From Candidatus Electryonea clarkiae (GTDB lineage Bacteria; Electryoneota; Electryoneia; Electryoneales; Electryoneaceae), in contig JAVCCM010000014.1 in the NCBI GenBank assembly GCA_030765455.1, positions 1-57,251 of the forward strand: a DNA stretch of 57,251 bases, in the 5' to 3' direction. The notes beneath the pieces were generated by a model. That model worked only from the letters and a program-made list of their open reading frames with translations, was not told the origin of the DNA and did not search any database. The translations under genes were made by a program, and so were the position numbers. Below, piece after piece: positions 15,912-24,844 of this stretch; the stretch's first letter is position 1, and every line of letters starts with the position of its first letter.

Positions 15912-17390
15912 ATGGAATTGCGTGAACCGCTAAACGAGCTGATCCACGAACCTACGGAATACACAAGTCATCTGAATTTTCCGCCACCGGAGAAGATTAA
16001 AATTTACGATTCTACTCTTCGTGATGGAGAGCAGATGCCAGGAGTTGCACTTTCTCCCGGACAGAAATATGAACTGGCGAAGACAATGTCGGATATGGGC
16101 GTCCATATCATGGACCTTGGATTTCCTTTTGCGGCATTATCTGATCGTCATGCATTGCAGTTGATAGTACAGGGGAAACGAAAAGGTGAACTCAGGGAAG
16201 ATGTCGAACTGCTGGTGATGTGCCGCTCCACCAAGAGCGATATCGATATCACCATAAAAACCCTTAAAGAAATAGGGGTTGATGTCAATGAGGTTACATT
16301 TTTCATTTTTACATCCGGTTCTGATCTACACCTGAAATACAAAATTGGAAAAGCCCTGATCAGGCGTGAAGGAAAAGATATTAAACAGTGGCTTGATCTC
16401 CCGGTAGAATTCTTCCGTGAAGCTAATATCCGCATGATGTGCGAGACGATTAGTTATGCTCGTGAACAGGGAGTCGCAGCGGTTGAGTTCGGCGGCGAGG
16501 ATGGTTCTCGAAGTGATCTCGAATATACGATTCATCTTGCGAAATCCGGATATGCTGCTGGTGGAACTCGTTACAGTTTCCCTGATACTGTCGGTTGTTT
16601 TACACCTGAGGGAGTGGATCATTATATACCACGCATTGTAAAAGAGTTTCCGGGGGAAGACCTGGTAGTACATTTTCATAATGATTTTGGACTTGCAGGA
16701 GTTAATACAGTTCGTGCCATGAGTCATGGTATTAACGTGCCTACCTGCACACTAAATGGTATGGGTGAAAGAGCGGGTAATGCTCCGCTGCATGAAGTAA
16801 TCACAATGTTAAAACTCCTTTATGGTGTTGAAGTACCAGGCTTTAAGTTTGATTATCTCATCAAGCTGCGCAGGATGCTTGAGGAATATACCGGCATCCC
16901 TGTTTCAGCTTTTGCGCCGGTCATCGGTGAGGGTGTCTTTACCCATGAGTCCGGCATTCATACTGCGGGATTATTGATTCACCCGAAAGTATATCAGGTA
17001 ATTCCTCCGGAATTACTTGGTAGAAGAATCAGGTACGTTTTCGGCAAACACACTGGTCTGGGTGCTGTGAAAGATGTTTTGATGCGCCCGGAATATCGTG
17101 CCGGTTTGGCTCGTGACGGTGTAGAGGTGGACAACGAATTGATCGAAGCGGTAACTATGTTTGTCAAGGATGCCCGCCAAAAAAGAACACGATCCGACAG
17201 CTTTGTCAACATGACAAAAGGCTACTACGCTGAGTACCATAAACTTGGTATTACCGAGCTTCGACTGGTAGAACTTGCCTCAACCATTGGAAGATTGATG
17301 AAGGAAGGTTCCTTTGTACCACAATCGGTAGAAAAAGAGGAATGGTCACCGGAGGTGGGAGACCGGAGAAAGAAGAATCTGATGAAGTAA
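15912..17390 (+). CDS. Homocitrate/2-isopropylmalate synthase-like enzyme (DRE-TIM family)
   Basis: A 492-residue DRE-TIM metallolyase: YDSTLRDGEQMPG near residue 33 holds the DRE-like metal/catalytic segment, FHNDFGLA supplies the metal-binding histidines and NGMGERAGNAPLHEV is the usual signature. THESGIHTAGLLIHP and the region around HTGLGAVKDVL match the homocitrate/isopropylmalate synthase subdomain. A long C-terminal leucine-binding domain is not evident. Such enzymes join acetyl-CoA to a 2-oxo acid. Products could be isopropylmalate, homocitrate or citrate (Re-type citrate synthases belong to this superfamily, but the known ones look different). Its company with an aconitase-like pair and a beta-decarboxylating dehydrogenase makes citrate attractive. 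Confidence 0.75.
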   Translation: MELREPLNELIHEPTEYTSHLNFPPPEKIKIYDSTLRDGEQMPGVALSPGQKYELAKTMSDMGVHIMDLGFPFAALSDRHALQLIVQGKRKGELREDVELLVMCRSTKSDIDITIKTLKEIGVDVNEVTFFIFTSGSDLHLKYKIGKALIRREGKDIKQWLDLPVEFFREANIRMMCETISYAREQGVAAVEFGGEDGSRSDLEYTIHLAKSGYAAGGTRYSFPDTVGCFTPEGVDHYIPRIVKEFPGEDLVVHFHNDFGLAGVNTVRAMSHGINVPTCTLNGMGERAGNAPLHEVITMLKLLYGVEVPGFKFDYLIKLRRMLEEYTGIPVSAFAPVIGEGVFTHESGIHTAGLLIHPKVYQVIPPELLGRRIRYVFGKHTGLGAVKDVLMRPEYRAGLARDGVEVDNELIEAVTMFVKDARQKRTRSDSFVNMTKGYYAEYHKLGITELRLVELASTIGRLMKEGSFVPQSVEKEEWSPEVGDRRKKNLMK

Positions 17391-17531
17391 TATCTATCAA
17401 ATTATGGCGAAAACGGAGAATGATTGATTAAGAATTCTTTAGCGGTATTGTTTGGTTTTATGCCTGTAAAGTAAAAGTGGATTTTTAGAATCTGTAAGAA
17501 CAAAAATCTTTAAAGATAAAAGGAGAGTATT

Positions 17532-18668
17532 ATGAGCCTTGATTGGTTACCAAGAGAAGGGGATTTGAAAGATCACGATCTTTACGGGGATGAATTTTTC
17601 AGTACTGAAGCACCGGGGGTAAAATACGAATTACACCCTATCGTTGATCCGAAAGGAAACGAGGTTGAAGGTTTATTCTCAGCCTGGGTGGTTCTGAATA
17701 ACCCTCAACAGTTGAATTCATACACCACAGAAATGGTCAAAGGTGTTATTGCCGGGATGCATAAAGCCTCAATGGATCGTCGAGTAGTAGCGGTAATTTT
17801 CACTGCTGAAGGAACTCGCTCTTTCTGTACCGGTGGTAATACTAAGGAATACGCAGAATACTATTCTAAACGTCCGAAAGAGTACGGTCTCTATATGGAT
17901 CTGTTCAACGGAATGGTCGATGCGATCCTGACTTGTAAAAAGCCTGTGATCTGTCGAGTTAACGGAATGCGCGTAGCAGGTGGTCAGGAGATCGGAATGG
18001 CTTGCGATCTTGCTATTTCTGTTGATACAGCTATTTACGGTCAGGCAGGTCCACGTCACGGAAGCGCACCGGTGGGTGGTTCGACAGATTTCTTATCCGG
18101 ATATCTCAGTTTCGATGACGCACTCTGGAATTGTGTCTCATGCGAACTATGGTCGGCTTACAAGATGAAGTTAAAAGGGCTGATTACCAAGGTTGTCCCG
18201 GTCTTGAAAGATGGCGACAAATTTGTCCGTAATCCATTAGTGATCACTGACAAATATGTAGATGACGGCGAAGTGGTTTACGGTGAATTTGAAAGAGGCG
18301 AGAAAGCTAAAGAAGCAAAAGGGATCCTCAAGTCAGCAGAATATGACTTCAGCATGCTGGATAAAGAGGTAAACAAGATTCTCTATACTTTCACCAATCT
18401 TTTCCCCGACTGCCTGATGAAATCAGTTGATGGTATTCGTCAGAAAAAGCGTTTTTTCTGGGATATGAACAAGCACGACCACCGTCACTGGCTGGCTGCT
18501 AATATGCAGGGTGAAGCCTTCCTCGGATTTACTGCGTTCAATACGAAAAAAATCACAGGTAAAGATGTGATAGATTTTGTCGAGTTCAGAAGGCAGGAAG
18601 CTGAAGGTGCTGAAATGAACGAGGAGCTGTTTGAAGCAGTCCTGGGGAAACCTCTTGAAGACAATTAA
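17532..18668 (+). CDS. bamA: 6-Oxocyclohex-1-ene-1-carbonyl-CoA hydrolase (ring-opening)
   Basis: A 378-residue crotonase-superfamily enzyme of the BamA/Oah/BzdY type, close to the usual length. Diagnostic segments are the start SLDWLPREGDLKDHDLYG, VVLNNPQQLNSYTTEMVKG, FCTGGNTKEYAEYY, NGMRVAGGQEIGMACDLAIS, and GPRHGSAPVGGSTDFL. It hydrates and hydrolytically opens the ring of 6-oxocyclohexenecarbonyl-CoA to give 3-hydroxypimelyl-CoA, the shared step of all known benzoyl-CoA pathways, and its gene is widely used as a marker for anaerobic aromatic degraders. It sits between the homocitrate-synthase-like gene and an SDR gene. Confidence 0.93.
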   Translation: MSLDWLPREGDLKDHDLYGDEFFSTEAPGVKYELHPIVDPKGNEVEGLFSAWVVLNNPQQLNSYTTEMVKGVIAGMHKASMDRRVVAVIFTAEGTRSFCTGGNTKEYAEYYSKRPKEYGLYMDLFNGMVDAILTCKKPVICRVNGMRVAGGQEIGMACDLAISVDTAIYGQAGPRHGSAPVGGSTDFLSGYLSFDDALWNCVSCELWSAYKMKLKGLITKVVPVLKDGDKFVRNPLVITDKYVDDGEVVYGEFERGEKAKEAKGILKSAEYDFSMLDKEVNKILYTFTNLFPDCLMKSVDGIRQKKRFFWDMNKHDHRHWLAANMQGEAFLGFTAFNTKKITGKDVIDFVEFRRQEAEGAEMNEELFEAVLGKPLEDN

Positions 18669-18751
18669 GAATTAAGAATTATGAATTAATAATTGTCAAA
18701 GAAAAGAGAATGTGATGAATTATTCGTACAAAAAATATTAGGGATAAAAAC

Positions 18752-19504
18752 ATGAGTAGTGGACTTTTAGAAGGTAAAAAGGCTTTTGTGACCGGTGGCA
18801 GCCAGGGGATTGGAACATCAATTGTTCAAATATTGGCTGATGAAGGCGCTGATGTTGCATTTACATATCGCAGGCATAAAGAAGAGGCGCTGACACTTGC
18901 TGAAGAGGTGAAAGCTAAAGGCAGAAAAGGATTAGCTCTGGAAGCTGACACATCAGATTTTAAACGAGCCCAGGAAGTTATCGACCAGGCTAAAGAGGAA
19001 TTAGGTGGACTGGATATCCTGATTAATAATGCAGGGATGAACTGGGATGGTGTTATCTGGAAAATGAAAGAGGAACAGTTCGATGCGGTGATCAACGTAG
19101 ATTTGAAGGGATACTTTAATTATATAAGAGCGGTCACTCCAGGTTTCCGTGAGCAAAAAAGCGGACGAATTATTAACGTAACTTCTATTAACGGCTTACG
19201 CGGAAAATTCGGGCAGGCAAACTATGCAGCTGCAAAATCCGGTGTACATGGAATGACAAAAGCGGTCGCAAAAGAGCTTGGTGGGCGAGGGATTACTGTC
19301 AATGCAGTCGCTCCCGGATTGATCCTTACAGCCATGATGGATGCCATGCCCGAAGAAGCAAAACAGGCAAGCTTGAACGAAACCGCAGTGAGAAGATTGG
19401 GTGAGCCTGATGATGTCGCACATGTAGTAGCATTCTTCGCTTCCGACCGCGCCAGACATGTGACGGGAGAAATAATAAAAGTAGATGGTGGTCAGTATAT
19501 TTAA
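18752..19504 (+). CDS. Short-chain dehydrogenase/reductase (FabG/BzdZ-like)
   Basis: A 250-residue classical SDR: TGGSQGIG nucleotide-binding motif near residue 16, NNAGMNWDG, a catalytic serine in NVTSINGLRG, YAAAKSGVHG with the YxxxK pair, and a normal C-terminus ending VDGGQYI. It directly follows the ring-opening hydrolase. In the Azoarcus bzd cluster an SDR called BzdZ is associated with the pathway, so oxidation of a hydroxyacyl-CoA is likely. Acetoacetyl-CoA or 3-oxoacyl carrier protein reduction cannot be excluded. Confidence 0.8.
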   Translation: MSSGLLEGKKAFVTGGSQGIGTSIVQILADEGADVAFTYRRHKEEALTLAEEVKAKGRKGLALEADTSDFKRAQEVIDQAKEELGGLDILINNAGMNWDGVIWKMKEEQFDAVINVDLKGYFNYIRAVTPGFREQKSGRIINVTSINGLRGKFGQANYAAAKSGVHGMTKAVAKELGGRGITVNAVAPGLILTAMMDAMPEEAKQASLNETAVRRLGEPDDVAHVVAFFASDRARHVTGEIIKVDGGQYI

Positions 19505-19507
19505 TTA

Positions 19508-19998
19508 TTTGCGTCTTTGCCAACTTTGCATCTTTGCGTGAAACAAAATGACAGAAAACGAAATCGCAACAATAGTAGTAGATGCCGCTTTCCATATGCA
19601 TAAACAGTTAGGACCTGGATTATTTGAATCGGTCTATGAAGCGTGTTTGGCACACGAGTTGAGCAAGCGAGGATTAAATGTATGGCAGCAAGTACCGATT
19701 AAGGTTTCATACGATGAACTTGAGTTTAAAGAGGGATTTCGAGCTGATTTAATAGTTGAAAAGAAATTGATTATTGAAATTAAATCATTAGAATCTATTC
19801 ATCCGGTACATAAAAAACAACTGTTGACATATCTTCGTTTTGCTGATATTCGATTAGGATTGCTTATTAACTTTGGTGAAGCATTGATTAAAGATGGAAT
19901 TACGAGGGTTGTAAATCGTTTAGAGCAATAGATACCCGATTTCACACAAATATAAAAATTTCACGCAAAGCCGCAAAGGAAAACAAAGATCGCAAAAA
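19508..19998 (+). mobile_element. Inverted-repeat-bounded GxxExxY cassette, copy 1
   Basis: The GxxExxY gene is framed by CGCAAAG-type repeats in opposite orientation: 19508-19543 (reading CTTTGC...GCGTGAAA, four bases before the ATG) and 19959-19998 (TTTCACGCAAAG...). Transcribed together, the arms would pair and place the whole gene in a loop. The arrangement matches copy 2 at 29338-29789, where it is even tighter. I treat it as a small mobile or intervening-sequence-like unit; no transposase is present. Confidence 0.5.
19548..19931 (+). CDS. GxxExxY protein (PD-(D/E)XK nuclease-like)
   Basis: A 127-residue protein with the family-naming motif in GPGLFESVYE and a nuclease-like core FRADLIVEKKLIIEIKSL, in which D, E and K fit the PD-(D/E)XK pattern. 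It is about 73% identical (93 of 127 residues in my alignment) to the copy at 29376. The function of the family is not established. The gene interrupts the catabolic cluster between the SDR and thiolase genes and lies between inverted repeats. Confidence 0.8.
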   Translation: MTENEIATIVVDAAFHMHKQLGPGLFESVYEACLAHELSKRGLNVWQQVPIKVSYDELEFKEGFRADLIVEKKLIIEIKSLESIHPVHKKQLLTYLRFADIRLGLLINFGEALIKDGITRVVNRLEQ

Positions 19999-20026
19999 AG
20001 GAACATAAAAAATATAAAGGGAAATC

Positions 20027-21220
20027 ATGAAACTTAGTGACATAGTAGCAATTTCTGCCTGCCGGACACCGATGGGGGCTTTTGGCGGTACATTGAAAAA
20101 CATGGCTTCTTATGATATCGGGGCTGTGGCGGTTCGAGGCGCATGGGAACGTGCAGGGCTCGATGAGGATCAGATTAGTGACGTTATACTCGGTTCATGC
20201 CGTCAGGCTGGAAACGGACCTAATCCGGCGAGAACAGCATCGGTTCGCGGCGGCGTTCCCGATTCAGTACCGGTAATCACATTGAATATGGCATGTCCTT
20301 CAGGAATGAGAGCCATAGCATTTGCTTCCCAACAACTTATGGTTGGTGAGTCTGAAACGGTTCTTGTAGGTGGATTCGACTCCATGTCAACAATGCCGTT
20401 CCTGCTGAAGAATGCGCGCTGGCAGGGTTTCAAGATGGGCGACAAGAAATTAGAAGATGGCTGGTCGGATTCAGTTGATCCATTAACGGGACAGGGAATG
20501 GGGCCTGCTGCGGAAAATCTTTACGACAAGTACAAGATCAGCCGTGAAGAACAAGACGAATACGCAGCAGAATCCCACGCAAAAGCCCATTTTGCCTGGG
20601 AAAAAGGCATGTTTGACGATGAGGTTGTACCTATTACAGTACCTCCGGCTACAAAGAGAGACGAAGAGAAAGTTTTTGCCAAGGATGAAACCATTCGCTA
20701 TCCTGTTAAATTGGAGAAAATGGCAAAACTGCCAACAGTTTTCAGGAAAGGCGGCTCAGTCACAGCCGGAAATGCCTGCGGAATGTCCGATGGCGCAACT
20801 GGTCTGGTATTAACCACTCGCGAAAAAGCAAAAGAACTTGGCGCCAAACCTCTTTTCTCGCTTGTTTCATATGCTTCCACTGCTGTGGCGCCCGACCTCT
20901 TTGGTGAAGGACCGGGACTAGTAATCCCCAAAGCGCTTGATCGGGTCGATATGAAGCTTGATGATATGGACCTGATCGAGGTTAATGAAGCGTTTGCTAT
21001 CCAGGTTCTTGCAAATGAGCGTGTCTTGAACTGGGATAGAGAAAAATTAAATGTTCATGGTGGAGCAATTGCTCTTGGTCATCCAACTGGAATCTCCGGC
21101 GCAAGAATCGTAGTTACCCTTTATCACGCATTGAAAAACACAGATAAAGAAATTGGTATTGCTTCGATATGTGGCGGCGGCGGCGTTACTATGGCGATGA
21201 TTATCAAACGTGAGGATTAA
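20027..21220 (+). CDS. Acetyl-CoA C-acyltransferase (thiolase)
   Basis: A 397-residue classical thiolase with all catalytic landmarks: NMACPSGMRAI (nucleophilic cysteine near residue 90), EVNEAFA, GGAIALGHPTGISGARI (histidine) and the C-terminal SICGGGGVTMAMI (second cysteine). It cleaves 3-oxoacyl-CoA with CoA, or condenses two acetyl-CoA. In this setting it is likely to release acetyl-CoA from 3-oxopimelyl-CoA or acetoacetyl-CoA. GGGAAA lies before the ATG. Confidence 0.9.
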   Translation: MKLSDIVAISACRTPMGAFGGTLKNMASYDIGAVAVRGAWERAGLDEDQISDVILGSCRQAGNGPNPARTASVRGGVPDSVPVITLNMACPSGMRAIAFASQQLMVGESETVLVGGFDSMSTMPFLLKNARWQGFKMGDKKLEDGWSDSVDPLTGQGMGPAAENLYDKYKISREEQDEYAAESHAKAHFAWEKGMFDDEVVPITVPPATKRDEEKVFAKDETIRYPVKLEKMAKLPTVFRKGGSVTAGNACGMSDGATGLVLTTREKAKELGAKPLFSLVSYASTAVAPDLFGEGPGLVIPKALDRVDMKLDDMDLIEVNEAFAIQVLANERVLNWDREKLNVHGGAIALGHPTGISGARIVVTLYHALKNTDKEIGIASICGGGGVTMAMIIKRED

Positions 21221-21256
21221 TTCAGGTTATAGTTAACCTTCTGATACAGGTAGAGT

Positions 21257-21694
21257 TTGAACGAAAAAAGACTAAATAAACACCAGCAGGAGCTGATAGA
21301 ATCTTTGCCAATCGACAAGATTCTCAAAAGAGCAAAAGCTGTGGGAAAGGTCTCGGTTATTTATCTTTTCGGATCATACGCACAGAGTAGGGTAACGCCT
21401 GGCAGCGATATTGATTTCGCCATTTTGTTTGATAAAAAGCCCGATCCTTTGGAGATACTTGATCTGAAGGAAGATCTGGCTGGTATTACTGGTTGTGAGG
21501 CTGATGTTGCTGTGCTGAATACAGCATCACCTATACTTGGAATGCAGGTACTCAAGCACGGATTTCCATTGGTGGTGCCTGATTCACTGGAAGCGGCAAA
21601 GTACGAAATGGTAACAATCAGTAAATATTTTGATTTGAAGAGAATCCGACGCCCAATCGAAGAAGCTTTGATTGCAGAGGCAGCGGATGGTTGA
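21257..21694 (+). CDS. mntA: MntA-like nucleotidyltransferase antitoxin
   Basis: A 145-residue minimal nucleotidyltransferase. FGSYAQSRVTPGSDIDFAIL carries the GSx10DxD pattern that binds metal and nucleotide, with a third acidic residue likely in CEADVAVL. MntA proteins adenylylate their HepT toxin partner and so silence it. The start is a TTG. The gene overlaps the HepT gene by eight bases if the ATG at 21687 is used. The pair lies inside the benzoyl-CoA gene set, between thiolase and a DUF2889 gene. Confidence 0.8.
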   Translation: MNEKRLNKHQQELIESLPIDKILKRAKAVGKVSVIYLFGSYAQSRVTPGSDIDFAILFDKKPDPLEILDLKEDLAGITGCEADVAVLNTASPILGMQVLKHGFPLVVPDSLEAAKYEMVTISKYFDLKRIRRPIEEALIAEAADG

Positions 21695-22112
21695 ACAAGA
21701 CATATTGCTGGCGAAAGTCTCTATCATAAAACGTTGTCTGGATAGAATCTGGAAAGTAACAAAATCAGACCCGGGTAATCTTGATAATTTTGATGTTCAG
21801 GATATTTTCGTTTTAAATCTTCAACGTGCCATACAGGCAGCCATTGACTTGGCAAGTCATTTGATCGCCTCAGAAGGATGGGGTGTTCCAGAAACTCTAA
21901 AAGCGAACTTTGATCTTCTCCATCTTAACGGTGTATATGATGCGAATCTGGCAAAAAAACTGAAATCGATGGTTGGATTCAGGAATATTGCGGTCCATGA
22001 TTACCAGGGACTGGATGTGGACATACTAAAGTCAATACTTCGATCAAACCTGGGCGATCTGGAGACTTTTTACAAAATATTATTGAAGAAATACTCGAAT
22101 AATCAGGATTGA
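21687..22112 (+). CDS. hepT: HepT-like ribonuclease toxin (HEPN domain)
   Basis: A 141-residue HEPN protein. GFRNIAVHDY near the middle of the C-terminal half holds the R-x4-H-x-Y motif used for RNA cleavage and as the target of adenylylation by MntA. NLQRAIQAAIDLASHLI is the conserved helix of the family. I chose the ATG at 21687 (GAGG before it, eight-base overlap with the antitoxin) instead of one at 21672. All key residues are present, so the toxin should be functional. Confidence 0.82.
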   Translation: MVEQDILLAKVSIIKRCLDRIWKVTKSDPGNLDNFDVQDIFVLNLQRAIQAAIDLASHLIASEGWGVPETLKANFDLLHLNGVYDANLAKKLKSMVGFRNIAVHDYQGLDVDILKSILRSNLGDLETFYKILLKKYSNNQD

Positions 22113-22138
22113 CGCTGTAACTAATTGAGGTTTGAATT

Positions 22139-22654
22139 TTGGCTATAGAAGGTTTAGAGAAAATTGCAGAACGGACGTCATTGGACCTTGATGAGATCTA
22201 TGAGCGTAATATTAACGTTGCAGTGACTCGTATAAATGAAGACACTGTACGCACAAAAGCGTCATTGTTGGATTTGAATCATAATATGCGGGTTGACCTG
22301 ATTGTCAGAGTTAAGGACAGGGAGATTCTGGAAGCTCGTTGTCAGATGGTTAAGACGCCATTCAAGGTTTGCGCTGCAACCGGGCATCGTATTAAAAGCC
22401 TGGTAGGATTGAAAATCGAACGTGGAATCATGAGCAGGATGCGACCCTTGTTGAGTGGTCCATCAGGCTGCACCCATCTAAATGAATTGGCAACCGAAGC
22501 GGTTCGGATGTCCTCTAATGTTATAATGGGATTTGCAACCGGAGATGAAATTGAATGGCGGGAACGCAAGATTTCTGATGATGAATTTATAGATAGAGCG
22601 CGTGAATTTTTGAAAGATTCATGCCTTCCGTTTAGTGCAGGTTTATCCGAGTAA
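22139..22654 (+). CDS. DUF2889 family protein
   Basis: A 171-residue protein, TTG start with GAGG eight bases upstream. It matches DUF2889 proteins as I know them: AVTRINEDTVRTKASLLDLNHNMRVDLIV, CGHRIKSL-like and SGPSGCTHLNELATEAVRM, the last holding a conserved GCTHL. Function unknown. It lies 36 bases before the dienoyl-CoA hydratase gene and in the same direction, so it is probably transcribed with the pathway and may have an accessory role. No signal peptide or membrane segment is visible. Confidence 0.7.
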   Translation: MAIEGLEKIAERTSLDLDEIYERNINVAVTRINEDTVRTKASLLDLNHNMRVDLIVRVKDREILEARCQMVKTPFKVCAATGHRIKSLVGLKIERGIMSRMRPLLSGPSGCTHLNELATEAVRMSSNVIMGFATGDEIEWRERKISDDEFIDRAREFLKDSCLPFSAGLSE

Positions 22655-22692
22655 GGTTTACAGACAAAAATTTCAAGAGAAAGGATTTGAAA

Positions 22693-23463
22693 ATGGCAAA
22701 CTACAAACACATTCGTGTTGAGTTGAATGATGGCAGGGCGGATGTTATTCTTGACAGACCACCTGTGAACATTCTTAACATATCCATGATGCATGAATTG
22801 AGTAAGGCTTTTCTCAATCTATCGTCTGATAAGAACTTGTGCGCAGTAGTTATTCGCAGCGAGGGTAAAGCTTTTTCTGCTGGTGTAGATGTAGCAGAAC
22901 ATTCTTCTTCCAAGGTTAAGGAAATGATTGAAGTGTTTGGAAAGATGTTCAAACGGTTATGGGAAATTCCCGCGATTACTTTTGCCGCTGTTGACGGAAA
23001 AGCACTGGGTGGAGGCTGTGAGCTTGCTATTGGTTGTGATCTGGTTCTTGCTTCCGAAAAAGCGGTGTTTGCTCAACCGGAAATCAAAGTCGGTGTTTTT
23101 GCGCCAATGGCTGCTGTTGTTTTTCCGAAACTGATAGGTCGAAACGGTTCGTTTGAATTTCTTATGAGCGGCGATGACTATTCAGCGTCTCAAGCAGAGA
23201 AAATCGGTTTAGTCAACCGTGTTTTCCCAACAGATGATTTCTATGATCATGTCGATGAATATGTCGGAAAATTCACCAAACACAGCGCTGCCGTTATTGC
23301 TATCACCAAGCGAGCTATTGATAAAACAATGGATAAACCGGCACGAGATGGAATGACCCTTGTTGATATGATGTATCTCCGAAATTTGATGAAAATGGCT
23401 GATGCACAAGAAGGAATAAACGCATTTCTTGAAAAACGTGCTCCTGTTTGGAAAAACAGATAG
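22693..23463 (+). CDS. dch: Cyclohexa-1,5-diene-1-carbonyl-CoA hydratase (Dch/BzdW-like)
   Basis: A 256-residue crotonase-family protein: VILDRPPVNILNISMM at the start, FSAGVDVAEH (oxyanion hole), GKALGGGCELAIGCDLVLAS and FAQPEIKVGVFAPMAAV. The last segment lacks the second catalytic glutamate pattern of ordinary enoyl-CoA hydratases (GVGLIPG is replaced by GVFAPMA), as in dienoyl-CoA hydratases. It adds water to the product of benzoyl-CoA reductase to give 6-hydroxycyclohexenecarbonyl-CoA. The ATG at 22693, with AAGG upstream, is better than a TTG at 22687. It immediately precedes the reductase genes. Confidence 0.85.
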   Translation: MANYKHIRVELNDGRADVILDRPPVNILNISMMHELSKAFLNLSSDKNLCAVVIRSEGKAFSAGVDVAEHSSSKVKEMIEVFGKMFKRLWEIPAITFAAVDGKALGGGCELAIGCDLVLASEKAVFAQPEIKVGVFAPMAAVVFPKLIGRNGSFEFLMSGDDYSASQAEKIGLVNRVFPTDDFYDHVDEYVGKFTKHSAAVIAITKRAIDKTMDKPARDGMTLVDMMYLRNLMKMADAQEGINAFLEKRAPVWKNR

Positions 23464-23580
23464 AATAGATAGAATAGAAAGAAACAGTACTAAATAATAT
23501 GATTCGTTTTTGAGGGGACGTATCACACGTTGGGTTGTGTCAAAATCTGAGAAGTGATCCAAAACGAGAAAGGTAGTTGA

Positions 23581-24708
23581 ATGTTTTCAAAGTTTGAAGA
23601 ATGGTATCGTGACCGTCACGATTATGCCAGGGCATGGAAAGAAAAAAGTAGCGGTAAAGTATTTGGATGTTTCTGCAGTTATGTTCCTGAAGAAATCCTT
23701 GTCGCAGCTAATATCCTGCCTGTAAGAGTTCTGGGCAGCCATGAACCTCAGGACGTAACAGAACCGCATCTTTTTGGTATGTTCTGTCCGTTTTGCAGAG
23801 ACGTTCTGGCACAAGGATTAAAGGGACGCTATGAATATCTTGACGGAATTACATTAGCTCAATCATGCATCCATCTAAGACAGGCTTACCGGAGCTGGGA
23901 ACAGCATGTCGATCAGCCGTTTTCCTATTATCTGCCGCATCCAATGTCTGTCCAATCACCGGCGGCAGTGCCTTATCTGAGAGAAGAACTGGAGAATTAC
24001 AAGAAAGCCGTTGAAGAATTCACCGGAAGTAAGATAACGAATGATGATCTGGATCGGGGAATTCGTATACTCAATGAAAACCGGGAAGCAATGCATGAAC
24101 TGTATAAACACCGGATTGGTCCTGAGCCGAAGCTAAGCGGCAAGGAGGCAATGTGGGTTACGGTTTCCAGCACATGGATTGATAAAGAAGAACATACCGC
24201 AGAAATTCGCCGTGTCCTGAAACTGATCGAGGAGAGGGAAATGGATCGGGAATGCGGTGCAAAACTTATGTTCGTTGGCAGCGAGAATGACGACATTGAA
24301 TTTATAAATATGGTCGAATCTGTTGGGGCGACTGTAGTTGTAGATGACCATTGTACCGGAACACGTTATTTCTGGAATTCGACCGCAGATGACATGAATG
24401 ACCGTATCGAAGCTATCGCTAAACGATATGTGGAAAGACCGGCTTGTCCTTCAAAAGATCACCCGGTAAGAACACGTTTCCCGCATATTCTGAAACTCGC
24501 AAAAGATTTCGATGTTCAGGGCGTGATATTGATTCAACAGAAATTCTGTGATCCTCATGAAGCGGATATGGTGCCATTACGAAAGTATCTGGAGGAGAAT
24601 GATATACCATGCCTGTTCCTGGAATTTGACGTAACAGTACCGCTTGGACCTTTCAGGATTCGAGTAGAAGCATTTCTCGAAATGGTTGGAGAAGAGGATC
24701 TTTTTTAA
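23581..24708 (+). CDS. bzdN: Benzoyl-CoA reductase subunit BzdN (BcrC-type)
   Basis: A 375-residue member of the 2-hydroxyacyl-CoA dehydratase/BcrB-C family. The N-terminal half has GCFCSYVPEEILVAANILPVRVLG and FCPFCRDVLAQGL with clustered cysteines; the C-terminal half has DVQGVILIQQKFCDPHEADM followed by PCLFLEFD. Together with BzdO it binds benzoyl-CoA and a [4Fe-4S] cluster at the site of ring reduction. Gene order N-O-P-Q and subunit sizes match the bzd type of Aromatoleum/Azoarcus rather than the bcr type of Thauera. It has its own GAAAGG ribosome site. Confidence 0.92.
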   Translation: MFSKFEEWYRDRHDYARAWKEKSSGKVFGCFCSYVPEEILVAANILPVRVLGSHEPQDVTEPHLFGMFCPFCRDVLAQGLKGRYEYLDGITLAQSCIHLRQAYRSWEQHVDQPFSYYLPHPMSVQSPAAVPYLREELENYKKAVEEFTGSKITNDDLDRGIRILNENREAMHELYKHRIGPEPKLSGKEAMWVTVSSTWIDKEEHTAEIRRVLKLIEEREMDRECGAKLMFVGSENDDIEFINMVESVGATVVVDDHCTGTRYFWNSTADDMNDRIEAIAKRYVERPACPSKDHPVRTRFPHILKLAKDFDVQGVILIQQKFCDPHEADMVPLRKYLEENDIPCLFLEFDVTVPLGPFRIRVEAFLEMVGEEDLF

Positions 24709-24844
24709 CAAGATATGAGGATTTACAGAGAACCAGGAATCAGGGATTAGAGAGTATAGTTTTTACTGGTAATTATTCATTATAAATCCTGTCTATCATG
24801 TAAATCCAGATAGTTATTATTTTATGGAAACAAGGAGTTAAGAC

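Noticed and set aside
15912..17390. Naming the DRE-TIM enzyme a Re-citrate synthase outright
   Set aside because: Its motifs are closer to homocitrate/isopropylmalate synthases than to the known Clostridium Re-citrate synthase; substrate remains open.
23464..23580. A riboswitch or strong operator before bzdN
   Set aside because: Only short imperfect complementarities (CACAC/GTGTG, CGTTTT/AAAACG) are visible, not enough to support a site.
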